The notes under the pieces: model-generated | Seen by the model: the letters and a program-made list of their open reading frames with translations, nothing else | Told to the model about the DNA's origin: nothing | The model's database searches: none | Made by a program: the position numbers and the translations under genes | Assembly: GCA_020629455.1 (NCBI GenBank) | Contig: JAHDDH010000001.1 | Location: 232,720 to 296,719 of the forward strand | Source: Cytophagales bacterium | Lineage (GTDB): Bacteria > Bacteroidota > Bacteroidia > Cytophagales > Amoebophilaceae | Direction of reading: 5' to 3' | Length of the DNA: 64,000 nucleotides | Part shown: positions 17,660 to 26,449 of the stretch, piece by piece | How positions within the stretch are numbered: the stretch's first letter is position 1 | Layout of the letters: the number at the start of each line of letters is the position of its first letter

Positions 17660-19123
17660 TTATGCTTGTATAAGACCAGGGTTAAATTTTTTTTTGATAC
17701 TAGCATAGCTAGCAGCTGTAATTCCCTGGGATATCCAATGTCTAGTTTCTTCTGGGGAAATGATTGAATCTATCCATAGTTGAGAAGCTGCATATTGGCT
17801 GTTGTTTTTTTTTTGATAAAGTGATTCTATTGTATTGCGTAATTTTTTTTCCTCTACTTCGTCCAATTTATTTTTTTTGATATTAAGTAATGTGTTAGCG
17901 GCAGTTTTTCCATGCATGACACCAATTTTTGCTGTTGGCCAAGCCAGTAGCAGATTTGGTTGAAAGGCTCTACCACACATGGCATAATAACCTGCTCCAT
18001 AGGCATTCCCTATAATGACTGTAAATTTAGGTACTATTGTATTAGCTATCACATTGATCATTTTTGCTCCTTCTTTTAACATGCCTTGTTTTTCAGCTTG
18101 ACTTCCTACCATAAAACCATTTACATCTTGCAAAAATAGCAGAGGAATCATTCGTTGATTACAATTCATGATAAATCTTGTAGCTTTTTTAGCAGCGTCA
18201 GGATAAATAACACCTCCCATTTGTAATGCTCCTTTCTGATTTTTTACCATTTTTCTTTGATTGGCTATAATTCCTACAGGCCATCCTTCTATACGGGCAT
18301 AACCACAAATCAATGTACATCCGTACAATGTTTTATATCCATCAAAGCTTTCTTGATCCACAATGCTATCAATGATTAGTTGTACATCATGGTGTATTTT
18401 TTTTTGTTTTGATAATTTTTCTAGTGTATTATGAATATCTAATGAGGGTGCTTTAGATTGAATTTTTGTGTAATGTTTTTGCGGATGAAAAGTAATAGTG
18501 TTTATTTTTTTTCGAATGGCCTCTAAGCAGCTTACTTCATCTTTACATCGATGATCAATAATACCAGAAATCGCACAATGTGTAGTAGCGCCTCCTAAAC
18601 TTTGATTGTCTGTATTTTCTCCTATAGCAGATTTTACAAGATATGCCCCTGCCAAAAACAAAGCACTTTGTTTTTCAACCATCAAAGATTCATCCGAAAG
18701 CACAGGTAAATAAGCTCCTCCTGCCACACAATGGCCCATTACAGCAGCTATTTGTATAATACCTTGAGAAGACATTTTGGCACTATTATAAAATATTTTT
18801 CCAAAATCATTTTCATCTGGAAATATTTGGTCTTGTAAAGGTAAATATACCCCAGCGCTATCTACAAGGTAAATGATAGGAATTTGATTGGTCAGGGCAA
18901 TAGTTTGTGCACGTAAATGTTTTTTGATGGTGATGGGAAAATAAGCTCCTGATTTTATTTGAAAATCATTGGCTATAATTACACATATCATGCCATGAAT
19001 ATATCCCATTGCGGTGATAATCCCACTGGGATCATATGTTTTTTGATCAGCACCTATAATGAGTAAAGAAGATTTTGGGTCAATTAAATGTTGTATTCTT
19101 TGTAACGCTGTATATTTTTTCAC
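17660..19123 (-). CDS. acyl-CoA carboxylase carboxyltransferase (methylcrotonyl/propionyl type)
   Basis: A 487-residue carboxyltransferase of the crotonase superfamily. The N-half has LVDSAGVYLPLQDQIFPDE, AAVMGHCVAGGAYLPVLSDE and IGENTDNQSLGGATTHCAISG. The C-half has QMGGVIYPDAAKKATRFIM, PLLFLQDVNGFMVGSQAE and IIGNAYGAGYYAMCGRA. These match the beta subunits of methylcrotonyl- or propionyl-CoA carboxylases (usual length 510-535), not AccD. It would transfer a carboxyl group from a biotin carrier to an acyl-CoA. No biotin carboxylase is adjacent. Neighbours are an MCE protein 6 bases upstream, probably cotranscribed. The acyl substrate is unknown. Confidence 0.85.
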   Translation of the reverse strand: MKKYTALQRIQHLIDPKSSLLIIGADQKTYDPSGIITAMGYIHGMICVIIANDFQIKSGAYFPITIKKHLRAQTIALTNQIPIIYLVDSAGVYLPLQDQIFPDENDFGKIFYNSAKMSSQGIIQIAAVMGHCVAGGAYLPVLSDESLMVEKQSALFLAGAYLVKSAIGENTDNQSLGGATTHCAISGIIDHRCKDEVSCLEAIRKKINTITFHPQKHYTKIQSKAPSLDIHNTLEKLSKQKKIHHDVQLIIDSIVDQESFDGYKTLYGCTLICGYARIEGWPVGIIANQRKMVKNQKGALQMGGVIYPDAAKKATRFIMNCNQRMIPLLFLQDVNGFMVGSQAEKQGMLKEGAKMINVIANTIVPKFTVIIGNAYGAGYYAMCGRAFQPNLLLAWPTAKIGVMHGKTAANTLLNIKKNKLDEVEEKKLRNTIESLYQKKNNSQYAASQLWIDSIISPEETRHWISQGITAASYASIKKKFNPGLIQA

Positions 19124-19129
19124 TGTAAA

Positions 19130-20077
19130 TTATTTTTCTCTTCTTTCTTCTTTTTCGTTTTTTTTTCCGAATACTGAAAAGTGAATGTATTTATTAGGAT
19201 TATTTTTTATATCAACTAATAACTGACGAAGACTTTGAATAGTAAGAGTTGTTTCTTCATACAAGGTTTTATTGTGCATGAGCATAGATAAGGTATTTGT
19301 TTGATTATCAGGAGATAAAGATTTTTCTAAATGACCTGCCATTCCATGCATTTTTTGAATAATATCACCCCATTTTTCATGATTAAAAGTATTAATCAAT
19401 AAATTCAACTCTGATAATAAAGGAGCAATACCCATTTTTTCATCGGAAACACATTGGATGATTAAAGCTATTTGTTTAATAATTTGGTCTATTTCTTTTT
19501 GGCTATTTAAAGCTATTTTTTTAATCTGATATGTAATTGATTCAATATTATGAATTGTTCTGTCTATTTTTAATTGACTTTTGGTGATTGTAGCAATAAA
19601 AGTGTGTAAAATATTGGCTGTTTTGGTTAGTTCATCAATTAATGGAAAAAAATTTTCTTTCAAGCTTTCTTGTAAATTTTTTTCTACACTTCCCTTTAAA
19701 AAATCTCCTGGATTCAATTTTTTTCCTTTGCTATGGACATTGATATCAATGGCTTTACTTCCTAAAAAATCATAGTTGATGATGGTAGCTATGGACTGAT
19801 CTGTCAGTATGATCTGTTTATCAACAGCAAAAACTACCTGAATTTTAAACTTTTTTTCAGGTAAAATTTTAATATTTCGTACTATACCAATTTTTACACC
19901 ATTCAACAGCACAGGATTTGATATTTGTAATCCTTCTATATGATCATACAATACATGATATTCTTTTTTTTTTGTAGGAAATAATGATTTTCCTCTTAGG
20001 TAATAAATGCCAAAATAAATTATAAAAAGAATGGCAATAGAAAAGAGGCTTATTTTTACTTCGTTTCTGATTTTCAT
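19130..20077 (-). CDS. mlaD: MCE/MlaD-family lipid transport protein
   Basis: A 315-residue protein with one N-terminal membrane anchor (VKISLFSIAILFIIYFGIYYL) and an MCE domain at about residues 38-115: VLYDHIEGLQISNPVLLNGVKIG, then DFLGSKAIDINV. The remaining part is a long helical, coiled-coil region. MCE proteins form hexameric rings that carry phospholipid between membranes with an MlaE-MlaF ABC transporter. mlaE and mlaF are not adjacent here, though in Bacteroidota they usually precede it. The ending is highly charged. Confidence 0.85.
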   Translation of the reverse strand: MKIRNEVKISLFSIAILFIIYFGIYYLRGKSLFPTKKKEYHVLYDHIEGLQISNPVLLNGVKIGIVRNIKILPEKKFKIQVVFAVDKQIILTDQSIATIINYDFLGSKAIDINVHSKGKKLNPGDFLKGSVEKNLQESLKENFFPLIDELTKTANILHTFIATITKSQLKIDRTIHNIESITYQIKKIALNSQKEIDQIIKQIALIIQCVSDEKMGIAPLLSELNLLINTFNHEKWGDIIQKMHGMAGHLEKSLSPDNQTNTLSMLMHNKTLYEETTLTIQSLRQLLVDIKNNPNKYIHFSVFGKKNEKEERREK

Positions 20078-20140
20078 AGGATATACGATGTAAAATTTTG
20101 AAAGAACGAAAAATAAAAAAAATATATATACCTAAAAATA

Positions 20141-20800
20141 TTAATTAATTTTTTCCACCAAAATATTCTCTGATATTTTTGTAGAAATATTAAGCTTTGC
20201 ATATTTATCTATGCTGATTTCCAAAGAGTTATCAAATGATATCTTTTCAATCACTTCAATTGTAACTTCTAGTGCAATGCCTCTTTTTTTTAAAAAATTT
20301 AAAAAATGAGGTGTATGATTTAAATACCCTTTGATAATACCCCTTTCTTTCTCTTTAAGCTTTGTTAGTAAAATGTAGGATGATTTTTTAACATTTCCAT
20401 GCGCATCAGGAATAGGATTACCATGTGGGTCTATCGTAGGCTGTTTTAAAAAAATATTCAAATGATGTATCAATATATCGGAAGAAAAAAGACTCAAATG
20501 ATTTGCCATGGCCTCTATTTCTTCCAAGGATATATATAGCTTTTCTGCTAAAAATACTTTCCATAGGCGATAGCTCCGAATCATAGGTATGATGTGTTTG
20601 ATACCTTCTGATGTCATCCGAACACCTTGGTATTTTTGATATAAAACAAAATTTTTTTGAGATAATTTTTTCATCATATCTGTTACAGCAGCAGGTGTTG
20701 TTTTAAGATAATGAGCAAGCATATTTGTGGCAATGCTACATTCTTCTTTTTCATTTAAAATATAGATCGCCTGCAAATATATTTTTTCAGCATTTGTCAT
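20141..20800 (-). CDS. DtxR/MntR-family transcriptional regulator
   Basis: About 219 residues starting at MTNAEKIYLQAIYIL (ATG at 20800); a longer in-frame start at 20848 would add 16 poorly conserved residues. It has an N-terminal winged helix (YLKTTPAAVTDMMKKLSQK), the dimerisation domain ending QPTIDPHGNPIP, and a C-terminal SH3/FeoA-like domain. The family represses iron or manganese uptake genes when metal is bound. The region that normally reads like HxxAExLEH reads EAMANHLSL here, so several metal ligands appear changed. No uptake gene is adjacent. Confidence 0.85.
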   Translation of the reverse strand: MTNAEKIYLQAIYILNEKEECSIATNMLAHYLKTTPAAVTDMMKKLSQKNFVLYQKYQGVRMTSEGIKHIIPMIRSYRLWKVFLAEKLYISLEEIEAMANHLSLFSSDILIHHLNIFLKQPTIDPHGNPIPDAHGNVKKSSYILLTKLKEKERGIIKGYLNHTPHFLNFLKKRGIALEVTIEVIEKISFDNSLEISIDKYAKLNISTKISENILVEKIN

Positions 20801-21423
20801 TTTAGTTTGTTTAAATAAATTTTTAGAAAAAATAAAAATATAATTCAAGTTAAGCTAAAAGATTGGAATCAACTATATTTTATACTTGATTAAATTTGTT
20901 ATTTAATAATATTAAATTATTTTTTTAGTTTATTAAAATTTATTTTTAAGCATATTTTTAACGAAAAATCATACCTATGATTGATTAAAAAATAAAACAG
21001 TGATAAAAGTATTTATAAAATGATTTTTTTATGATGGAGATTTGATAGAAAGTATATTATCAAAAATTAGAAGCTTTTTAAGTGTTTTTGTTGTGATTGG
21101 CTTATCAAAACCAGTTTTTCTATATATTTTTTTGATCTATATGCTTTTGCTATTTCATAATAAAAAATGATTTTCTTATGAAGATTTTTTTTAAAAAAAT
21201 AAGCATGATATAAATTTTAGAAAGAATGAATAATATTTGTTTTTTTAATATAATCCCTTGTATTTCAATAAGTTATAGTAAAAATATAATGTATTTTATT
21301 GTTTATTTTTTGTCTGTTTTTAAAAAAAATGATCTAAAGAAAAAGGATAAAATTTGTAGATTGAAAAATGAATGAGGAAATCTCATATACCTTACTTTTT
21401 ATAATTAATAAACTGAAAACCAA
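20801..21423. other. long AT-rich spacer with no confident gene
   Basis: About 620 bases between the regulator and ybaB, the longest gene-free stretch of the window. It is extremely AT-rich and holds no recognisable tRNA, tmRNA, RNase P or riboswitch motif. The only open stretch that catches the eye encodes a hydrophobic 42-residue peptide (21042-21170). It may be a decayed gene plus the promoter regions of the divergent neighbours. Confidence 0.6.
21042..21170 (+). CDS. possible small hydrophobic peptide or gene remnant
   Basis: A 42-residue frame from a TTG codon to TGA, with no ATG start. After a short polar start (IESILSKIRS) comes one long hydrophobic segment (FLSVFVVIGLSKPVFLYIFL, then IYMLLLF). 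It could be a tiny membrane peptide, a remnant of a lost membrane protein, or chance: short open frames with Phe, Leu and Ile arise readily in AT-rich DNA. No homologue is recognised. Confidence 0.15.
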   Translation: MIESILSKIRSFLSVFVVIGLSKPVFLYIFLIYMLLLFHNKK

Positions 21424-21756
21424 ATGATAATGATGGACATGCTCAAAATGTTTGGAAAAATGAAAGACTTACAAAAAAAAACAGAAGAAATGAAAGTAAT
21501 TATGCAAAATACGACAGCTACAGGAGAGTCTGGAGCTGGGATGGTAAAGATAGTAGTGAATGGTCAAAAAAAAGTACAATCAATGATAATCGACCCTATA
21601 CTAATGACGGAAGATAAAAAAATGTTAGAAGATTTAACAGTAGCAGCTGTTAATATGGCAATTAAAAATGTAGAAGAAAAAATTAAAGTTACCTTAAAAA
21701 ATAATTATAAAGATATACTGAATCATTTGCCAATTGACCTTGAAAATTTATTTTGA
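21424..21756 (+). CDS. ybaB: YbaB/EbfC nucleoid-associated protein
   Basis: A 110-residue YbaB-like DNA-binding protein. It starts with a Met-rich helix (MMDMLKMFGKMKDLQKKTEEM), followed by GESGAGMVKIVVNGQKKVQSM, matching the family's central strands, and a C-terminal helix. The first codons contain several in-frame ATGs (21424, 21430, 21433, 21439), so the exact start is uncertain. It is followed 12 bases later by an aminotransferase gene. Confidence 0.9.
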   Translation: MIMMDMLKMFGKMKDLQKKTEEMKVIMQNTTATGESGAGMVKIVVNGQKKVQSMIIDPILMTEDKKMLEDLTVAAVNMAIKNVEEKIKVTLKNNYKDILNHLPIDLENLF

Positions 21757-21768
21757 GCATTTAAGTAT

Positions 21769-22980
21769 ATGAAGCAACATTTTATTTCAGATCGTATTCA
21801 AAATTTAGCGCCTTCGGCTACGATTGCTATGGCACAGCAAGTGCTGCAATTAAAAAAAGAAGGAAAAGCTATGATTGACTTAAGTGTTGGAGAGCCACAT
21901 TTTAAAACTCCAGACTATATTCAAACAGCTGCTATAAAAGCGATTCAATCAGGAAAATATTTTGGCTATGCGCCGGTAGCTGGATATGATGATTTAAAAC
22001 AAGCTATTGCTAAAAAACTTGCCAAAGAAAATAAAATTTTTTGTGATGCTGATCAAATCGTAGTATCAACAGGGGCTAAACAAGCTATTGCCAATGCCTT
22101 GTTTACTATGATCAATCCTGGAGATGAAGTAATTATATATACTCCTTATTGGGTAAGCTATCTTAGTTTAATAACACTAGCTGAGGGTGTTCCTATATTT
22201 TTAAAAGGAAAATTTCAAAATAATTTTATCCCGACATCAGATCAATTGGCTCACGCAATTACATCTAAAACAAAAATTATTCTTTATTCTTCACCTGCCA
22301 ATCCTACAGGTGCTATGCTCACAAAAAAAGATTTAGAAAATATTATAGATATCATACAGCCATACCCTCGTATATGTGTAATATCTGATGAAATTTATGA
22401 ATACCTTCATTTTTCTTCACAGCGTCATATCAGTATTGCTTCTTTTCAATCTATACAAGATCGTGTGATTACTGTCAATGGATTTTCTAAAGGATTTGCC
22501 ATGACAGGTTGGCGTGTAGGCTATTTGGCTGCTGCACCAAACATCGCCAAAGCATGTATCAAATTACAAAGTCAAATTACTTCCTCTAGCAATGCAATTG
22601 CACAAAGAGCAGCATTGGCAGCATTAAACGGTAATTATCCTTCAGTAATTGACCAGATGAAGGCATCTTATAAAAAAAATCAAGAAACGATGATTCATTT
22701 TTTTAAAAAAAACATACCAGCTATACGATACAATATACCAGCAGGAGCTTTTTATCTTTTCATTGATATCAGTTCTTTTTTTGGAAAAAAATATCAAGAA
22801 AAAATAATTGCTTCTGCCAATGATTTTTGTCTTTATATTTTAGAACAGGCACAGGTTTCTATTGTATCCGGAGAGGCTTTTGGAGAAAAAAAATGTGTAC
22901 GAATTTCTTATGCATCAGACAATGAAACTATTGTAACTGCTTGTAAAAAAATAAAAATAGCTTTAGATAAACTTTTGTAA
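21769..22980 (+). CDS. aspC: class I/II aminotransferase, aspartate aminotransferase-like
   Basis: A 403-residue PLP-dependent enzyme of the thermostable aspartate aminotransferase type. Motifs include LSVGEPHFKTPDYI, YAPVAGYDDLKQAI, SPANPTGAMLTKKD, ISDEIYEYLHF, the PLP lysine (about Lys241) in FSKGFAMTGWRVGY, and the C-terminal arginine in CVRISYA. It exchanges amino groups between aspartate or related amino acids and 2-oxoglutarate. The stop overlaps the next start (TAATG), so it is coupled to the heptose kinase gene. Confidence 0.92.
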   Translation: MKQHFISDRIQNLAPSATIAMAQQVLQLKKEGKAMIDLSVGEPHFKTPDYIQTAAIKAIQSGKYFGYAPVAGYDDLKQAIAKKLAKENKIFCDADQIVVSTGAKQAIANALFTMINPGDEVIIYTPYWVSYLSLITLAEGVPIFLKGKFQNNFIPTSDQLAHAITSKTKIILYSSPANPTGAMLTKKDLENIIDIIQPYPRICVISDEIYEYLHFSSQRHISIASFQSIQDRVITVNGFSKGFAMTGWRVGYLAAAPNIAKACIKLQSQITSSSNAIAQRAALAALNGNYPSVIDQMKASYKKNQETMIHFFKKNIPAIRYNIPAGAFYLFIDISSFFGKKYQEKIIASANDFCLYILEQAQVSIVSGEAFGEKKCVRISYASDNETIVTACKKIKIALDKLL

Positions 22981-24026
22981 TGACAATATCCATTATGGTG
23001 TACGAAAAAAAAATACAAGAAATCTTTGCTAAGTTTCAAAATCTAAAAATTATGATCATTGGCGATAGCATGATCGATGCTTATACCTGGGGACATGTGC
23101 ATAAAATATCTCCTGAAGCACCAGTGCCTGTGATGCAAGTATTTAAAAAAGAAAAAAGACTAGGAGGAGCTGCCAATGTTGCTCTTAACCTCAAAGCTAT
23201 GGGTAGTTATCCTATTTTATGCTCTGTGATAGGTTACGATAAAAATGGAGAAAAATTTTTGTCCTTGCTAAAGAAAAACCAATTGGATACAACTGGAATT
23301 TTACAAAGTCATCGGAGAAATACAACGATCAAAGAAAGGGTTATTGCTAAAAATCAACATGTTTTAAGAATAGATCAAGAAGATGAATATGCCATTGACC
23401 CAGTAGAAGAAAATGCATTGATTGCATACTTTAAAGAAAAAATTTCAGTGATAGATGCTATTATCTTTCAAGACTATGACAAAGGGGGTATTACACCACT
23501 GTTGATTCAAAAAATTACACAGATGGCTAAAAGAAATAATATACCTGTGATGGTAGACCCTAAGCATAAAAATTTTTTACACTATAAAAACGTAGATCTT
23601 TTTAAACCTAATCTGCTGGAATTAAGCCAAGGCATGCAAACTAAAATGGATGTTCACAAAGAGAAGCATTTTAATGATGTGGTAGAAACATTTATGCAAA
23701 AAAATCATTTGAAAAAAATTTTAGTCACACTTTCAGCAGATGGAGTATATATTAATAATACAGTAGAAAAAAAAGAAAAATATTGGATTAAAGCCCACAC
23801 AAAATCAGTGGTAGATGTTTCAGGAGCAGGAGATACTGTCATCAGTATAGCAACACTTTGTACTACTCTACAACTACCCACTTTTTGGGTTGCTTATATC
23901 GCCAACTTGGCAGGAAGTATGGCTTGTGAAAAATTTGGTGTGGTATCTATTACACACGAAGCTTTACAAAATATGCTTCTTAAAGACACTGTTTTACAAA
24001 AATTATGGACTAACGATCCATTTTAA
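22980..24026 (+). CDS. rfaE1: D-glycero-beta-D-manno-heptose-7-phosphate kinase (HldE kinase domain only)
   Basis: A 348-residue PfkB/ribokinase-family kinase. Motifs include GDSMIDAYTWGHVHKISPEAP, RLGGAANVALNLKAMG and the anion hole DVSGAGDTVIS near the C-terminus, the pattern of the kinase half of HldE. It phosphorylates heptose-7-phosphate on the way to ADP-heptose for LPS core. The adenylyltransferase half is absent, as in Bacteroidota with separate RfaE2; no rfaE2 is in the window. The ATG at 22980 overlaps the aspC stop; a second ATG at 22995 is possible. Confidence 0.9.
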   Translation: MTISIMVYEKKIQEIFAKFQNLKIMIIGDSMIDAYTWGHVHKISPEAPVPVMQVFKKEKRLGGAANVALNLKAMGSYPILCSVIGYDKNGEKFLSLLKKNQLDTTGILQSHRRNTTIKERVIAKNQHVLRIDQEDEYAIDPVEENALIAYFKEKISVIDAIIFQDYDKGGITPLLIQKITQMAKRNNIPVMVDPKHKNFLHYKNVDLFKPNLLELSQGMQTKMDVHKEKHFNDVVETFMQKNHLKKILVTLSADGVYINNTVEKKEKYWIKAHTKSVVDVSGAGDTVISIATLCTTLQLPTFWVAYIANLAGSMACEKFGVVSITHEALQNMLLKDTVLQKLWTNDPF

Positions 24027-24085
24027 TTTTGATAAAATAAATCAACTATTATTTTAAAATTGACGGATATCAATATATTTAATTT

Positions 24086-24895
24086 TTATATCAATGGCGT
24101 TTGTTTTATACGCCAATGATGACAAATCACAGCTGTAGCAATGCCTGCATTGAGAGAATTTCCTATACCATATTTTGGAATAGCTATTTTTTGATGGATA
24201 TAAGGTATGTGTTCCGGATGAATGCCATGTGACTCATTGCCAATAACTAGAAAAAAACTATCAGGAAGATCAATGGTTGTGAGTGGAGTTCCTTGAGGAC
24301 AAGCACCTAAAATAGGTAATGTATTATGCTGTGTAAAAAAATTAGACAAATGTACATAATGTACTGAAAGTTGTGCAATAGCGCCCATACTAGCCTGTAT
24401 CACCTTTGGGTTGTAGAGTTCAACAGTATTTTTAGAGCAAATAACTGTTTGAATACCATACCAACAAGCTGTTCTTAAAATAGTGCCTAAATTTCCTGGG
24501 TCTTGGATATTGTCTAACACCAATGTACACGAGTTTTTTGGTATTATCAATTTTTCTACTATAGGCATTTTGACTACAGCTATAATTTGATAGTTTGTAG
24601 TCAAATGTCCTAAACGACTCAAAACAACAGCATCACCTAACCAAATTTTTTTTATGGAGAGAGATTGAATAATTTTTTTATGTTTTGCTAAAAAGGAGGG
24701 ATGTATGATTAAAGTTTCAATTATATAACGCGTATTATGATATAAAGCTATTACATTTTTTTCTCCTTCTACCAAAAATTTTTTTTCTTCTGTACGATTT
24801 TTTTTTTGTTTTAGTTGACTAATATATTTAATTTGATTTTTAGGAATAGTATTGAATAAAAATTTTTCCCTAAAAAATTCGTTGTATTGTATCAT
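24086..24895 (-). CDS. SpoU/TrmH-family RNA 2'-O-methyltransferase
   Basis: A 269-residue SPOUT methyltransferase. The N-terminal substrate-binding part contains KFLVEGEKNVIALYHN. The three SPOUT motifs follow: NIQDPGNLGTILRTACWYG, FFLVIGNESHGIHPE and IPKYGIGNSLNAGIATAV. The Asn, Arg, Glu and Ser residues expected for the knot are visible. It probably methylates a ribose of 23S rRNA, but the target nucleotide cannot be assigned. The last motif is slightly unusual: NSLNAG in place of ESLNV(S/G). Confidence 0.9.
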   Translation of the reverse strand: MIQYNEFFREKFLFNTIPKNQIKYISQLKQKKNRTEEKKFLVEGEKNVIALYHNTRYIIETLIIHPSFLAKHKKIIQSLSIKKIWLGDAVVLSRLGHLTTNYQIIAVVKMPIVEKLIIPKNSCTLVLDNIQDPGNLGTILRTACWYGIQTVICSKNTVELYNPKVIQASMGAIAQLSVHYVHLSNFFTQHNTLPILGACPQGTPLTTIDLPDSFFLVIGNESHGIHPEHIPYIHQKIAIPKYGIGNSLNAGIATAVICHHWRIKQTPLI

Positions 24896-24961
24896 TCATT
24901 ATTATTATTCATTGAATTTCTGAGAAGATATAATTAATTGATAAAATAAAATCACTCAAAA

Positions 24962-26359
24962 TTACAAATGAATTACTTCTTGGTAAGCAGCTGCTACTGC
25001 CTCCATCACAGCTTCTGACATGGTAGGATGTGGATGTACTGATTTGATAATTTCATGTCCAGTAGTTTCTAGCTTTCTTGCGACCACCACCGCAGCAATC
25101 ATTTCTGTAACATTGTCTCCAATCATTTGTGCTCCCAACCATTCGCCATATTTTGCATCAAACACTACTTTTACAAATCCTTCTTTTTTTCCAGCAGCAC
25201 TGGCTTTTCCTGAGGCTGTAAAAGGAAATTTTCCCACCAAAATATCATAACCTGCTGCTTTTGCTTGCTTAGCAGTATATCCCACAGAAGCAATTTCTGG
25301 TTGACTATAAGTACAAAAAGGGATATTGTTATAATTTATTTTTTCAGGAAACAATCCTGCCATTTTTTCTACACAAATAATGCCCTCAGCAGAAGCTACA
25401 TGCGCTAAAGCAGGACCTGGTACAATATCACCAATGGCATAAATACTCGATACAGATGTTTGATAAAAATCATTGACTATTAATTTTTCGTTTTCTGAAG
25501 ATATGTCTACATTTTCTAAACCAATATCTGTCAAGTTGGTGGTAATGCCTATAGCAGAAAGAACTATTGAGCTTTGTAATGTTATTTTTTCTCCATTTTT
25601 TTGTGCATGTACATGGCATATACCATCCTCTGCAATGGTTACATTTTGAACTTTAGTTTGTGTATGGATTTGAATACCTGATTTTTGGAATGACTTTGTT
25701 AACTGTTGTGCAATGTCTTCATCTTCTAAAGGGACAATGTGTGGCATATATTCTACTAGTGTCACTTGTGTGCCCATAGCATTATAAAAATATGCAAATT
25801 CTGTACCAATGGCACCTGAGCCAATGATGATCATTGATGCAGGTTTTTTGTCAAGTGACATGGCTTTTCTATAGTCAATTACTTTTTTATTATCTATAGG
25901 GATGTGTGGCAAAGCTTTACTTTTGCCTCCAGTAGCTAGCAGTATATATGTTGCTTTGTAGTGTGCTACAGTATCGTTTGCAGACTGTACGAATACTGTG
26001 TGTGGATCATAAATTTTTCCTATGCCATATAAAATATCAATTTTATTTTTTTTGAATAAAAATTGTATGCCTTTACTCATGTCTTGAGCTACGTTTCTAC
26101 TTCTTTGGATAATTTTTCCAAAATCTGCTTGAGCAGTATCAATGTTGATTCCATAATCTGCTGCATGTTTGATATAATCAAATACCTGTGCGCTTTTCAA
26201 CAATGCTTTGGTAGGAATACACCCCCAGTTGAGACATATTCCTCCTAAGGATTCTTTTTCTACTACCGCTACTTTCATACCCAATTGTGATGCGCGAATG
26301 GCAGCTACATAGCCTCCAGGACCACTGCCAATAATGATTAGGTCATATTTTTTTTCCAT
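24962..26359 (-). CDS. lpd: dihydrolipoyl dehydrogenase
   Basis: The 465-residue E3 component that reoxidises dihydrolipoamide in 2-oxoacid dehydrogenase complexes. FAD-binding GSGPGGYVAAIRASQLG is at the N-terminus, followed by the redox-active disulphide in GGICLNWGCIPTKALL, NAD-binding GSGAIGTEFAYF, YAIGDIVPGPALAH, and the catalytic His-Glu dyad in HPHPTMSEAVMEA. All key residues are present. The E1 and E2 genes are elsewhere. The gene is monocistronic by spacing. Confidence 0.96.
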   Translation of the reverse strand: MEKKYDLIIIGSGPGGYVAAIRASQLGMKVAVVEKESLGGICLNWGCIPTKALLKSAQVFDYIKHAADYGINIDTAQADFGKIIQRSRNVAQDMSKGIQFLFKKNKIDILYGIGKIYDPHTVFVQSANDTVAHYKATYILLATGGKSKALPHIPIDNKKVIDYRKAMSLDKKPASMIIIGSGAIGTEFAYFYNAMGTQVTLVEYMPHIVPLEDEDIAQQLTKSFQKSGIQIHTQTKVQNVTIAEDGICHVHAQKNGEKITLQSSIVLSAIGITTNLTDIGLENVDISSENEKLIVNDFYQTSVSSIYAIGDIVPGPALAHVASAEGIICVEKMAGLFPEKINYNNIPFCTYSQPEIASVGYTAKQAKAAGYDILVGKFPFTASGKASAAGKKEGFVKVVFDAKYGEWLGAQMIGDNVTEMIAAVVVARKLETTGHEIIKSVHPHPTMSEAVMEAVAAAYQEVIHL

Positions 26360-26449
26360 AGAAATTGAGCATTGTATGATGTGATAGGATGAAATAGATT
26401 AAATCTTTATGATTTTTAGGCCATAGTGGAATAAAATTACGATTATTTT

